Source: Lachnospiraceae bacterium 28-4 (GTDB lineage: Bacteria; Bacillota; Clostridia; Lachnospirales; Lachnospiraceae). Taken from it: DNA of 64,000 nt. How positions within the stretch are numbered: position 1 is the stretch's first letter; each line of letters starts with the position of its first letter. Under the pieces are notes generated by a model, which was not told where the DNA came from, ran no database searches, and saw only the letters and a list, made by a program, of their open reading frames with translations. Location: contig KE159599.1 in the NCBI GenBank assembly GCA_000403275.2, positions 853,548 through 917,547 of the forward strand, in the 5' to 3' direction. The translations under genes were made by a program, and so were the position numbers. Shown here one piece after another: positions 41,089-49,953 of this stretch.

Positions 41089-42210
41089 CTAATTCACATC
41101 CGACAAGATCGGCACCATATCATGAAACATAAAGGTCTGATAAGGCAGCACCCGGATTCCGTCGTTCCCGGCCCGCAAAAGATAAAGGGCAAAATACCCG
41201 GCAGCCGCCAGCCCGACCGCAATACTCCAGAACCTTCTCTGCCTCTTGTCTTCGATTTTTACCAGCACCGCCGGAATAAACAGAATCTGCGTCACATTCA
41301 GATAATAACCGATCCGTGTAATAATCGGCAGAAACGAGCAGCATGTATACAGGACAAACGCCCCCAGATTGCAGAAAAAGTAAAACCGGTTCCTTCTGCT
41401 CCCTTCCACCGCCCGCTTATAATAAATAAGGGAAAACACGAGTACTCCCAGACACCGGAGGATATTAAACCAGCTGATCCCGCCCTCCAGATATTCCGTA
41501 TCTTCATAAGAAGGATATAAAAATATGACTACTTTCAGATAAAAATCCTGCAAAAAGAAAAACGTGGTGCAAAATAAAGCCATCAGCCCAAGCTGCCATT
41601 TTTTCCATGCCAGCGAAGCAAGAAAATAAAGGGGGATTACCACCAGCATCGACTTGTGGAATAAAGAACCAAGCAGGACGAGCAGGATAAATTTTCCCCA
41701 TTCCCCCTTCAACACATATTTTATCGAATACAACGCCAGCGCCAGCACCAAGTAATACCTCACCGTATTAAACGTGGAAAAATAAAACCCGAATGCCATG
41801 AACAAAAAAAAGCTCCATCCGAAGCTGTCGCTCTGTTCATACATTGCCTTCAAAAACAGCCATAGAGTGAAAAAAGCAAATACCGCGAAAACAAGCAGAA
41901 AGTTCTCCCCTCCCGCCAGCCGGTACAGCACTGCCACCAGCAAGTTAAACCCTGTTTCGGTAGGAACATACTCATACGCTCCACAAGCGATCAAATGCAT
42001 AAACTCCACATATTTTGCATAATCGTTTCCCACATTCATGCGGCATGCGGACAAAGCGAACAAGACCATAAAAACCGTAAACAGGCACAGCCCGTTAAGA
42101 ACCTGCCGCCGGCTCATTCCGGTCCCCCGATATCCTCTTCCCGCCGGCGCCGCTTCCACCAATGACGCCAGCGCCACCATTCCCGCCGCTATTATTACAT
42201 ATAAAGCCAT
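41089..42210 (-). CDS. epsG: EpsG-family polysaccharide polymerase-like membrane protein
   Basis: This 373-residue polytopic membrane protein has around ten helices and the EpsG-type features CRMNVGNDYAKYVEFMHLI near residue 60, FSTFNTVRYYLVLALALYSI and LGSLFHKSMLVVIPLYFLA. EpsG proteins are thought to polymerise exopolysaccharide repeat units outside the membrane (Wzy-like). Location between two glycosyltransferase genes and downstream of a Wzz-like protein supports that role. Confidence 0.88.
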   Translation of the reverse strand: MALYVIIAAGMVALASLVEAAPAGRGYRGTGMSRRQVLNGLCLFTVFMVLFALSACRMNVGNDYAKYVEFMHLIACGAYEYVPTETGFNLLVAVLYRLAGGENFLLVFAVFAFFTLWLFLKAMYEQSDSFGWSFFLFMAFGFYFSTFNTVRYYLVLALALYSIKYVLKGEWGKFILLVLLGSLFHKSMLVVIPLYFLASLAWKKWQLGLMALFCTTFFFLQDFYLKVVIFLYPSYEDTEYLEGGISWFNILRCLGVLVFSLIYYKRAVEGSRRNRFYFFCNLGAFVLYTCCSFLPIITRIGYYLNVTQILFIPAVLVKIEDKRQRRFWSIAVGLAAAGYFALYLLRAGNDGIRVLPYQTFMFHDMVPILSDVN

Positions 42211-42232
42211 ACATTTCCTTCCTGCCGCGCCC

Positions 42233-43021
42233 TCACCGCGCCTTTCCCGCCGCTTCCCTGATTCCTTCCATCATAAGGGCATACGCCTTCTTCCATCCGA
42301 TCTCCCCGCACATTTCTTCCTTATGCGCCCACAAAAACCGGAGAGAAAAAGGAATTGCCATCCGTCCATACAAAAAGTGGTACAGCACACCCCTGTCTTT
42401 AAAAAATTTGTCATTATATCCATGGAACCATGTGGATTCCCTCTCTTTCTCTTCCCCGACCACCTCCGGCGACGCCATGATCTTAAGCCCCTGCCGCAGA
42501 CAATCTCTTAAAAAAAGGCTGTCCTCTCCATTGCTGTATCTGGCTCCTCCGCCGAACAGCAAGGAGAAACCCACATTCGCCCGGTGCAGGGATTCCGTTC
42601 TTGCCGCAATACTGTATGCCGGATATCTGCCATAATTGTACCAGCGGACACGCTTCTCCTTTTCATTCCAATAAGTCCTTCTGGAAGGAGCTACTTTTAC
42701 GTTAAAAAGGATCATATCCATTTCCCTGTTTCCGGCAAAAGTTTCCTCTATCTTCTTTTCATATCCCTCGTCATATACGATATCCTCATCTGCAAAAACG
42801 GATATCTCCGCATCGGCCCGCATCAATGCGTTGTTCCGGGAAAGGCCGACTCCCCGTTCCCGGAAACTGTAACACCGAATCGTATGATTCCCGCGCTCAT
42901 ACTCCTCATAGCCGAACGCACCGCATTGGTTAATAATAACCGCATCCGTCCTTATATTCATTCGTTCCGCCAACGTCCGCACATCCTGGTTCACGGCAGA
43001 CACCAACATCTGTATCTTCAT
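42233..43021 (-). CDS. GT2-like glycosyltransferase (GT-A fold)
   Basis: This protein of about 262 residues begins MKIQMLVSAVNQDVRTLAER and has SFRERGVGLSRNNALMRADA and SVFADEDIVYDEGYEKKIEE, where the acidic Asp-Glu-Asp replaces a classical DxD. This is the pattern of a GT-A-fold transferase group common in Firmicute capsule loci. The start is ATG 43021 with GGAGGG eight bases upstream; the open frame to 43093 would overlap the Wzz-like gene and has a poor site. Specificity unknown. Confidence 0.82.
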   Translation of the reverse strand: MKIQMLVSAVNQDVRTLAERMNIRTDAVIINQCGAFGYEEYERGNHTIRCYSFRERGVGLSRNNALMRADAEISVFADEDIVYDEGYEKKIEETFAGNREMDMILFNVKVAPSRRTYWNEKEKRVRWYNYGRYPAYSIAARTESLHRANVGFSLLFGGGARYSNGEDSLFLRDCLRQGLKIMASPEVVGEEKERESTWFHGYNDKFFKDRGVLYHFLYGRMAIPFSLRFLWAHKEEMCGEIGWKKAYALMMEGIREAAGKAR

Positions 43022-43046
43022 TCCGGCTTCCCTCCACGCGCCATTT

Positions 43047-44126
43047 TCAGCGTTTATAATACATCCGCAAAAAATCCGCTTTCGCATCCACAATCACCGC
43101 GCCAAGGATCTTACAATCCTGTTTCCGCAAATTCCCCAGCAGCCGTTCCATAGCCTTGCCGTTTTTCCCTCCGAAGCGTACCGCCACCAATACGCCGTCC
43201 GCTTCGCGAAGCCTGGCATAGGCTTCCGTATCTTCCTCCGGCATCCCCCCATTCCAAATCTCCATCTTTTCCGGGCACCCGTTTTCCGCCCCTTCGCTTT
43301 GCTCCAGCAACAGGCTCATTCTCTTTCCGGCCTTTTCCACATCCGCTTTCGCATCCACGCCCACAAGAGCTAATCTTTCCATATTTCTGCCGAGATAACG
43401 GCAATTCACCACAAATTCCGCATCAAATCTTTCCGTCCATTTCCCGCTTCCTTCCGCCAGAATCCCTATCGCCGGTATTCCATAGCGCCTTTCCACATCC
43501 GCCGCCACATATACGGAGTCATCCATCACATAATAAAAAGCGGCCGCAATCAGAGCGGCAGACAAAGCGATAACGGCTCCTGCGACCGCCGCCCGCAATG
43601 TGCGGTTATCCCACAGGATCTGCTTTGGTTCCGTCGTACTATAAACCTCTATGTTTTCAAACAGCGGATCCGTTTCTCCCAGACGGACGAGGGCCGCCTG
43701 AGTCGCTTCCATAATCTGCCCCGCCAGTTCCGCTCTGTCTGCCGTAATCGTTATTGTAAGAAGACGGATATCGGATAATATTTCCGCCTTCGTCGCTTTG
43801 ATTACCGTCTCCCGATCCACCTCCGGCGGAAGCTTCTCCATCGTATAGTCTAAAATCGGATCCGTCGCCATCAAATCGTTCCATGTATATCCATTATAGG
43901 CAAGCTCATTAAAATCTTCGGGATCACAGTTAAAATGTAAATATATCTTAGATACTGCCTCGTACTCTCTCTGGGAAGCCAATACCAAATGAACCAGCAG
44001 GTAAATGCCGCCTCCCAGTACCGCTCCGGCGAAAACAGCTCCGATAAAAAACCATATCTTTTTCCCGATCAGCCAGAGAACCCTTTTCCCGTCAATCCCC
44101 TCCTGCATAAATCTTTCATTTTCCAT
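43047..44126 (-). CDS. Wzz/YveK-like chain-length protein with degenerate kinase-like tail
   Basis: This 359-residue protein has two membrane helices, about residues 25-48 and 180-200, bounding an extracytoplasmic Wzz domain (YEAVSKIYLHFNCD, DPILDYTMEKLPPEVDRETV). The cytoplasmic tail from residue 232 on resembles the end of a CpsD/BY-kinase fold: EFVVNCRYLGRNMERLALVG, then ADGVLVAVRFGGKNGKAMER and LGAVIVDAKADF. The expected Walker A P-loop is absent (GVDAKADVEKAGKRM is in its place), so ATP hydrolysis is unlikely. No separate BY-kinase gene is seen in the window. It probably controls polymer length, with the tail as a regulatory or structural remnant. Confidence 0.8.
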   Translation of the reverse strand: MENERFMQEGIDGKRVLWLIGKKIWFFIGAVFAGAVLGGGIYLLVHLVLASQREYEAVSKIYLHFNCDPEDFNELAYNGYTWNDLMATDPILDYTMEKLPPEVDRETVIKATKAEILSDIRLLTITITADRAELAGQIMEATQAALVRLGETDPLFENIEVYSTTEPKQILWDNRTLRAAVAGAVIALSAALIAAAFYYVMDDSVYVAADVERRYGIPAIGILAEGSGKWTERFDAEFVVNCRYLGRNMERLALVGVDAKADVEKAGKRMSLLLEQSEGAENGCPEKMEIWNGGMPEEDTEAYARLREADGVLVAVRFGGKNGKAMERLLGNLRKQDCKILGAVIVDAKADFLRMYYKR

Positions 44127-44129
44127 TCC

Positions 44130-45515
44130 TTATTTATCCTCTTCCCGCCTCATTGCCGTTATCTGGCTGCCCTCTATTCCTTCCGTACTCTCGGGCTTAA
44201 ATAAAATTTTCAGCGTCAGCAGCATCAGCTTAATATCCAGCCACACCGTATAATTTTCTATATATGCCAGATCCAGCTTCAGCTTATCATACGGCGTTGT
44301 ATTATACTTCCCATATACTTGTGCATAACCGGCCAGCCCTGCTTTTACCTTCATCCGAAATACGAACTCCGGCATGTCCTCTACATATTGGGCAATGATC
44401 TCCGGCCGTTCCGGCCGCGGCCCGATAAAGGACATCTCTCCTTTTAAAATATTAAAAAGCTGGGGCAGCTCATCGATCCTCACCGCTCTTATGAACTTGC
44501 CCACAGGCGTTATTCTGGAATCGTTCTTCGCCGCCAGCCGGGCCACTCCGTCTTTTTCCGCATCCACCCGCATACTGCGGAATTTCATAATGGAAAATTC
44601 TTTCTGATCCTTGGTACAGCGTATCTGTTTATATAACACCGGCCCTCCGTCATACAGCTTAATGACCGCCGCCGTTACCAGCATGACCGGAGACGCTATG
44701 ATAGTAAGCAAAAGCGCACATACGATATCGATCAGACGTTTTACCGCCCTCTGCTCCACCTTGAGGGAATATTCCCTTGTCAGAAAGATCGGAGTATCGA
44801 ACAAATGCATCTTTTCCGAACCTTGCACAAGCACATCTGGAATCTTCGGCATCATATATACGCGAATCGATTTCCCATAACAGAATTTCAGCAGCTTGTT
44901 CCTGTCCAAAGTAGGGATATCCCATAGCACGATCGCATCATACTCCCCCTGCACCTCTTCTTCGATGGCGGCCACCCCTTCTTTGATGTTCATACACCTT
45001 GTTACTTTATATTTATCCTTCCTCGTAGCGAATTTGCCCAAAATATCGTCGATCGAACGCTCTCCATAAATAAGAAGCATCTTTCTGGGCGGAAAAAACT
45101 TCCGATAAAACATATCGCACATATAAGTCCAAATGCCGGAAAGCACAAGCTGAGCCGCCAGCACCCCAAGAATCGGACCCGCTGGCGCGATCCAGTTCCT
45201 AAGCAGCGATATCTGTATATAGGAGATCACATTCACCGCCAATAAAGAAAAGATCTGGGAAAAATAAACCTCAAACGGTTTTAAATATCCTATTTTCAAT
45301 CCCCCGTAAGTATTTTCAAAAAAGAAAAGAAGTACGAAATAAATACCGAGCGTAAGGCGGTGCCCCCACGAATAAAAATTCACCTTTCCAAATTGCGCCA
45401 GATAAGGATAATAAATTTCCATCCAGGCATATACATATACCGCCATCTGCATGCAAAGCCCCAGCAGGGACAGCAGCAGCACGATCGCTCTTTTCTTTGA
45501 TTCCATCTGTTTCAC
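44130..45515 (-). CDS. WbaP-type polyprenyl-phosphate sugar phosphotransferase
   Basis: This 461-residue large phosphoglycosyl transferase has four N-terminal membrane helices (about residues 10-125), a central Rossmann-like segment (LLIYGERSIDDILGKFA) and a C-terminal catalytic domain with KRLIDIVCALLLTIIASP, FSIMKFRSMRVDAEKDG, the Asp-Glu pair in RIDELPQLFNILKGEMSFIG and GPRPERPE. It starts exopolysaccharide repeat synthesis by loading the first sugar phosphate onto undecaprenyl phosphate. The GTG at 45515 has AGGAG five bases upstream. The PglC-like enzyme at 1396 is a second, different initiator. Confidence 0.93.
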   Translation of the reverse strand: MKQMESKKRAIVLLLSLLGLCMQMAVYVYAWMEIYYPYLAQFGKVNFYSWGHRLTLGIYFVLLFFFENTYGGLKIGYLKPFEVYFSQIFSLLAVNVISYIQISLLRNWIAPAGPILGVLAAQLVLSGIWTYMCDMFYRKFFPPRKMLLIYGERSIDDILGKFATRKDKYKVTRCMNIKEGVAAIEEEVQGEYDAIVLWDIPTLDRNKLLKFCYGKSIRVYMMPKIPDVLVQGSEKMHLFDTPIFLTREYSLKVEQRAVKRLIDIVCALLLTIIASPVMLVTAAVIKLYDGGPVLYKQIRCTKDQKEFSIMKFRSMRVDAEKDGVARLAAKNDSRITPVGKFIRAVRIDELPQLFNILKGEMSFIGPRPERPEIIAQYVEDMPEFVFRMKVKAGLAGYAQVYGKYNTTPYDKLKLDLAYIENYTVWLDIKLMLLTLKILFKPESTEGIEGSQITAMRREEDK

Positions 45516-45530
45516 TTTTGCTCCTCTTTC

Positions 45531-46343
45531 TTATATCCGCCGTAATACCGCCCGTATTGCCCACCATATAAAATTCCATAGGCTCGTGTGCAGCGGCAGT
45601 TTTTCCACATTTCTGTATAAATTCCATATCCGTTTGATCGCCTTCAGCTTGTTGGAGGACAGCGACCTCTCCGGTCTGCGGTACACCACATATTCCTTGT
45701 CCAGCCCGTACGCCGTATACCCGCTGCGCAATATCTTCCACCAAGTGGCCGTATCTTCGCTCGGCACTTCGGGCATCCTGATCATTTCCTTGCTGATCTT
45801 CGTCATATCGAACATAACTGTACTTGTAAAAATAATAGTTCTCGACAACGCCTCTTTGTAGGTAAGGGTTTCCGGCACCGCAACCCACTGATTCGTTTCA
45901 TAGCCTTCCTCATCTGCAAACTCATAGGCCGTAAAAACGAAAGCCGCCCCCTTTTCCTCCATAAACTCCAATTCCTTTTCCAGCTTATCGGGTCTCCATA
46001 TATCATCCGCGTCGAGAAACGCAATATACCTTCCCTTCGCATGGTCGACGCCGGTATTCCTCGCCCGGGCCACGCCTTCGTTTTTTTCTTTTACGATCAG
46101 GCGGATTCTCTCATCCTCCCTGCACCACTTTTCGATCTTCTCTATTCCGTCATCTGACGACCCATCGTCCACGAGAATGAGTTCCCAGCAATCGTAAGTC
46201 TGGCTCCGCACCGTCCCTATCGTTTCATCGATAAACTTTCCCGCGTTAAACACCGGTATGACTACGCTTACCAGCCTCTCCGTATTTGCCAGCCTGTCCA
46301 GATCGGCTGCTCCGCTTTCCTTTCGTCCCATCTTTCGCTCCAT
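45531..46343 (-). CDS. Glycosyltransferase family 2
   Basis: This 270-residue GT-A transferase has LVSVVIPVFNAGKFIDET, LVDDGSSDDGIEKI, VARARNTGVDHAKGRYIA and the DxD site FLDADDIWRPDKL. It is the second gene of the exopolysaccharide operon, between a GtrB-like gene and the WbaP-type initiator. The C-terminal end ESDRLKAIKRIWNLYRN-like helix is usual for capsule transferases. Sugar specificity is unknown. Confidence 0.92.
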   Translation of the reverse strand: MERKMGRKESGAADLDRLANTERLVSVVIPVFNAGKFIDETIGTVRSQTYDCWELILVDDGSSDDGIEKIEKWCREDERIRLIVKEKNEGVARARNTGVDHAKGRYIAFLDADDIWRPDKLEKELEFMEEKGAAFVFTAYEFADEEGYETNQWVAVPETLTYKEALSRTIIFTSTVMFDMTKISKEMIRMPEVPSEDTATWWKILRSGYTAYGLDKEYVVYRRPERSLSSNKLKAIKRIWNLYRNVEKLPLHTSLWNFIWWAIRAVLRRI

Positions 46344-46376
46344 TTCCCAGGAGTATTCCCCTGCTTTTACATTGAT

Positions 46377-47306
46377 TTATATTTCTTCTTTGACAAGATA
46401 AATCGGACGTCTTTTTACTTCCATATAAGTTTTTGACAAATATTGCCCTACTATACCTACGCAGAAAAGCTGGACACCGCTGCAAAACAAAATAATACAT
46501 ACCAGAGACGGCCAGCCGGAAGTCGGATCCCCAAACAGCAATTTTCTTACAATGATAAAAACAATCATAAGAAACGCAAACAAGCAGAACAAAACCCCCA
46601 TAAAGGAAGCAATCGCCAAAGGCACCGTAGAAAATGCCGTAATTCCATCAAGGGAATACAAAAACAATTTCCAGAACGACCACTTCGTCTCTCCCTTTTT
46701 TCTCTCAATATTTTCATATTCCAGCCATTTTGTTTCGTAGCCAACCCAGCCGAATATCCCTTTTGTAAAACGATTATACTCCGCCATTGCCAGAATGGAA
46801 TCCACCACCTGTCTTTTCATCAGCCGGTAGTCCCTGGCTCCATCTACGATTTCTGTCCTCGATATCTTATTCATGATCCGGTAAAACATTCTGGCAAAAA
46901 ACGAGCGGATAGGAGGCTCCCCTTTTCTCGATACCCTTCTCGTAGCCACCGAATCATATCCCTCATCCATATTGCGGAACATCTCCGGCAACAGGGAAGG
47001 CGGATCCTGCAGATCGCAGTCCATCAACACCGCATAGTCCCCTTTCGCCTTTTGCAGGCCGGCGTAAATAGCGGCCTCTTTTCCAAAGTTTCTGGAAAAA
47101 GAAACGAGATGCACCCGTTTATCCTTTCCTGCCAGCTCCTTCACTTTCTCCACCGTCTTATCTTTCGATCCGTCGTCAACATATATTATTTCTACATCCA
47201 GTTCCCTCTGTTTAAAAAATGCTTCGTTTTTCATCAGCTCCGCATAAAAATCAAAAACATTTTCTTCCTCGTTATAGCTGGGAACTATTACACTCAGCAG
47301 TTTCAT
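46377..47306 (-). CDS. GtrB-like polyprenyl-phosphate glycosyltransferase
   Basis: This 309-residue GT2 enzyme of the DPM1/GtrB kind has LLSVIVPSYNEEENVFDF, YVDDGSKDKTVEK, FSRNFGKEAAIYAGL and the metal site VLMDCDLQDPPSLL. Two hydrophobic helices lie near residues 225-290. Such enzymes make polyprenyl-phosphate-linked hexose for later transfer outside the cell. The start is ATG 47306, with GGAAAGGG eight bases upstream. It is the first gene of the exopolysaccharide operon, downstream of tandem terminators and a weak predicted promoter. Confidence 0.92.
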   Translation of the reverse strand: MKLLSVIVPSYNEEENVFDFYAELMKNEAFFKQRELDVEIIYVDDGSKDKTVEKVKELAGKDKRVHLVSFSRNFGKEAAIYAGLQKAKGDYAVLMDCDLQDPPSLLPEMFRNMDEGYDSVATRRVSRKGEPPIRSFFARMFYRIMNKISRTEIVDGARDYRLMKRQVVDSILAMAEYNRFTKGIFGWVGYETKWLEYENIERKKGETKWSFWKLFLYSLDGITAFSTVPLAIASFMGVLFCLFAFLMIVFIIVRKLLFGDPTSGWPSLVCIILFCSGVQLFCVGIVGQYLSKTYMEVKRRPIYLVKEEI

Positions 47307-47354
47307 GATAAACCCTTTCCGCATATTTTTCTTTTCAGTTTATATTCAGAGTTT

Positions 47355-47383
47355 ATTTTATCACACTTTTTGGAAGAATGGAA
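47355..47383 (-). promoter_or_regulatory. Possible promoter for the exopolysaccharide operon
   Basis: TAAAAT (minus strand, 47360-47355) lies 17 bases from a weak TTCCAT (47383-47378), about 50 bases before the first gene's ATG at 47306. It would start transcription just past the two terminators, separating the operon from the Spo0A-like gene. The -35 match is poor. Confidence 0.35.
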
Positions 47384-47390
47384 GAATTTC

Positions 47391-47419
47391 AAAAAAGAGC
47401 GTGTACCCACCGGGTACAC
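47391..47419 (-). terminator. Rho-independent terminator 2 upstream of the exopolysaccharide operon
   Basis: GTGTACCC (47401-47408) and GGGTACAC (47412-47419) form a perfect 8-bp stem with a three-base loop. On the minus strand six T bases follow four bases after the stem. It is the second of two adjacent terminators pointing the same way. Confidence 0.75.
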
Positions 47420-47420
47420 C

Positions 47421-47452
47421 AAAAAGAACGCCAGCAGATATAAATGCCGGCG
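47421..47452 (-). terminator. Rho-independent terminator 1 after the Spo0A-like gene
   Basis: CGCCAGCA (47429-47436) pairs with TGCCGGCG (47445-47452), with one U-G wobble on the minus-strand RNA, and a TTCTTTTT run follows. The 47453-47570 stretch between this and the Spo0A-like stop holds one more short hairpin (TCCGA-AGA-TCGGA, 47458-47470) and no gene I can support. Confidence 0.75.
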
Positions 47453-47570
47453 TAAAGTCCGAAGATCGGAGGGCTGGTGATGTGTTTATGGAAGACAGAA
47501 TCATATTCCGAACAGCAAGAGAAAAGCTTATGGCAAACCAACGCCGCGATAAAATACGGAACCCCAGGCT

Positions 47571-47951
47571 CTATGCCATCTCCAGCCGTATCCTGTCCGC
47601 AATCTGTGCAATATATTCGCTGTTTGTCGGTCTGGTGTTGCCTGTAAGAAAGGAATATCCGAACAAATCTTCAAATGTATCCGCATTTCCTCTTACCCAG
47701 GAAACCTCTATCGCATTCCTTATGGCACGTTCTACTTTTTGTTCCGTAGTCTTAAACAGTTTGGCTATCTCAGGATATAAAAGCTTAGTCACGCTTCCGA
47801 CCACTTCCATATCTTTCCCCGCCATCAAAATCGCCGTCCGCAAATAATGATATCCCTTTAAATGCGCCGGAACACCCATATCCAGCATAAATTCCGTTAC
47901 ATATTCCATCAATCCGGGGTCGTCCGTCCGGTTTAATTCCATAGTCTGCAC
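47571..47951 (-). CDS. Stand-alone Spo0A C-terminal DNA-binding domain protein
   Basis: This 126-residue protein corresponds almost entirely to the DNA-binding effector domain of the sporulation regulator Spo0A: MGVPAHLKGYHYLRTAILMA, GSVTKLLYPEIAKLF, VERAIRNAIEVSWVRGN and NSEYIAQIADRIRLE. The receiver domain with its phosphorylated aspartate is absent and nothing replaces it. It lies next to the exopolysaccharide operon, divergent from a chemoreceptor, and is followed by two terminators. I infer a local transcription regulator that may bind Spo0A-type sites. The start is GTG 47951 with GGGGG seven bases upstream; TTG 47954 and ATG 47942 are alternatives. Confidence 0.88.
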   Translation of the reverse strand: MQTMELNRTDDPGLMEYVTEFMLDMGVPAHLKGYHYLRTAILMAGKDMEVVGSVTKLLYPEIAKLFKTTEQKVERAIRNAIEVSWVRGNADTFEDLFGYSFLTGNTRPTNSEYIAQIADRIRLEMA

Positions 47952-47995
47952 CAAAATTCCCCCTTTACATGCAAAATCATCCTTGTTTCTCCTAT

Positions 47996-48025
47996 ATCAT
48001 ACCATATATCTTCTTCTGCTGTAAA
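47996..48025 (-). promoter_or_regulatory. Predicted promoter of the Spo0A-like gene
   Basis: TTTACA (minus strand, 48025-48020) and TATGAT (48001-47996) are 18 bases apart, about 45 bases before the GTG start. It is divergent from the chemoreceptor promoter about 110 bases away. Confidence 0.55.
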
Positions 48026-48135
48026 TTGTAAGGCATCGCGGTTTTAAAACAAACAGGAACAGTTTGCGAACAGCTTTAGCTGACAAAAAGCAAAATAAAG
48101 CAAGAAATTTTTTTGGTAATTTTTTCTTTTAATGC

Positions 48136-48163
48136 TGTCAAGCAACAAAAAACATGGTATAAT
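48136..48163 (+). promoter_or_regulatory. Predicted promoter of the chemoreceptor at 48219
   Basis: A perfect -10 box TATAAT (48158-48163) is preceded at 16 bases by TGTCAA (48136-48141). It lies 55 bases before the start codon. I do not see the TAAA/CCGATAT pattern of the flagellar sigma factor, so sigmaA is more likely. Confidence 0.6.
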
Positions 48164-48218
48164 TTTCACAAAAAATTATAGAAATTCGATTCTATAAACA
48201 AGGAGGAGAAAGAAAAGG

Positions 48219-49919
48219 ATGTTCAGTACAGAAAAAATTGAAAAAAGACTTACCAAATCTTTTGTAATGGTCTCGGCCATTTCGGCAATCGCAGCAATCG
48301 CAGGCCTGATCGCGGTGATCGTCATCTCCAACAGGTATTCTTACGCATTAAAGAATTTCGGCTTTGCACAGGGGGATATTGGGAAAACATTATTTACATT
48401 CGCGGACTCCAGGTCATCGCTCAGAGCGGCTATCGGCTATGATGATGCGGATGCGATAGCGACCGTGGTGGAACAGCACGCACAAAACAAAACGCAGTTT
48501 CAGGAATATTTCGCTCAGGTAGAACATACCATCGTATCCGAGGACGGGCGGAAAACCTATGATGAGATCGAAGCATTGTTAGACGAATACTGGGCATTGG
48601 ACCAGGAAATCATGGATCTCGGCGCAACCACGGACAGGGAATTATGCAAACAGGCGCAGGATCTGGCTTTAAATGAACTGGCGGGAAAATACAATGATAT
48701 TTATTTAAGGCTGGAAGAACTTTTAACGGTAAAAGTGGAGGAAGGAAATGCTCTTTCTTCTACGCTCCGGATATTGTCCATTATATTACTGGTTGCAATT
48801 ATTGCGGCAATTATCATCGCCATAACTCTTTCCACAAAGATAGGAAAAAGCATTGCAAAAGGAATCTCGCTGCCTTTGATCGAATTAGGAAACCGGCTGA
48901 ATACATTGGCAGCAGGAGATTTTTCATCCCCGTTCCCTGTGGTTGAGACGGATGACGAAGTCGCTGCAATGATAAAAGAAGCAAAGGAAATGTCGGTCAA
49001 GCTGAACGAAATCATCGATGATATCAGCTATATTTTAGGCGAAATGGCAGACGGGAATTATGCAGTATCTTCTTCCATGCTGGACAGATATACCGGCGAT
49101 TTTGAAAAGCTGGTAGATGCAATGAGAGGTTTAAGAAATCAAATGACGGCTACGCTGCGTTCTATTGCAGAGGCATCAAACCAGGTATCCGCCGGTGCAT
49201 CGAATCTGGCAGAATCCGCCCAGAACCTTGCGGAAGGCGCAACGGACCAGGCCGGCGCAGTGCAAGAACTGCAGGCAACGATCATCAACATTACGGAAAC
49301 GATGGAGCGAAGCGCAGAGGATGCGGAAGAATCTTATTTACAAACGCAGAAATATGCGGATGAGGCGGATAATAGCCACAAAGACATGAACACTGTTGTT
49401 GCTGCCATGAAAAAAATCGATGACACTTCGCAGAAAATCGGAAATATTATTTCAGAGATAGAATCCATTGCCTCCCAGACAAACCTGTTGTCTTTGAACG
49501 CATCTATAGAAGCGGCAAGGGCAGGAGAAGCAGGGCGCGGTTTTGCAGTCGTTGCGGATCAGATCAGACAACTTGCCGAGCAAAGTGCAAAAGCGGCGGT
49601 GGATACCAGGGAACTCATCGAAGGATCCTTGCGGGAAATCGAAGGCGGAAACCGCGCGGTAGAAAGTGCATCGGGATCTATTGAGATCGTAGTGGATGGA
49701 ATCAAGCAGATTGCTGAAGTTTCCAAGAAATTGAGCATCATGATCGGGGATCAAAACGAAACAATGCGCCAGGCGGAGCAAGGGGTCAGCCAGATTTCCG
49801 AAGTAGTGCAGAACAATTCGGCAACTGCGGAAGAAACCTCTGCTACGAGCCAGGAACTGTCCGCACAGGCTGTGACATTGGATGAACTGGTAGGACAGTT
49901 TAAACTGATGGAAGAATAG
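48219..49919 (+). CDS. Methyl-accepting chemotaxis protein
   Basis: This is a 566-residue chemoreceptor. One N-terminal membrane helix (about residues 15-38) and a helical extracytoplasmic sensor of about 150 residues, probably a four-helix-bundle type, are followed by a second helix near 185-208. HAMP and linker follow ([20 protein letters not shown]). The signalling domain contains [20 protein letters not shown] and [26 protein letters not shown] precedes the ATG. It is divergent from the Spo0A-like gene and is one of few plus-strand genes in the window. No C-terminal CheR-binding pentapeptide is seen. Confidence 0.95.
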   Translation: MFSTEKIEKRLTKSFVMVSAISAIAAIAGLIAVIVISNRYSYALKNFGFAQGDIGKTLFTFADSRSSLRAAIGYDDADAIATVVEQHAQNKTQFQEYFAQVEHTIVSEDGRKTYDEIEALLDEYWALDQEIMDLGATTDRELCKQAQDLALNELAGKYNDIYLRLEELLTVKVEEGNALSSTLRILSIILLVAIIAAIIIAITLSTKIGKSIAKGISLPLIELGNRLNTLAAGDFSSPFPVVETDDEVAAMIKEAKEMSVKLNEIIDDISYILGEMADGNYAVSSSMLDRYTGDFEKLVDAMRGLRNQMTATLRSIAEASNQVSAGASNLAESAQNLAEGATDQAGAVQELQATIINITETMERSAEDAEESYLQTQKYADEADNSHKDMNTVVAAMKKIDDTSQKIGNIISEIESIASQTNLLSLNASIEAARAGEAGRGFAVVADQIRQLAEQSAKAAVDTRELIEGSLREIEGGNRAVESASGSIEIVVDGIKQIAEVSKKLSIMIGDQNETMRQAEQGVSQISEVVQNNSATAEETSATSQELSAQAVTLDELVGQFKLMEE

Positions 49920-49953
49920 TGTGGAATGGCTTGTACCGTCAGGATCTGCATGT

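Noticed and set aside
47401-47480. Structured stretch before the exopolysaccharide operon considered as a riboswitch
   Set aside because: Its hairpins each end in a T-run on the minus strand and fit simple terminators; I found no match to the c-di-GMP, SAM, cobalamin or preQ1 consensus patterns.
46443-47480. Plus-strand open frame of about 345 codons
   Set aside because: It is antisense to the GtrB-like gene and runs across the terminators.
48136-48163. Flagellar sigma-factor promoter for the chemoreceptor gene
   Set aside because: The boxes match sigmaA better; no TAAA with a CCGATAT-type -10 was found at the right spacing.
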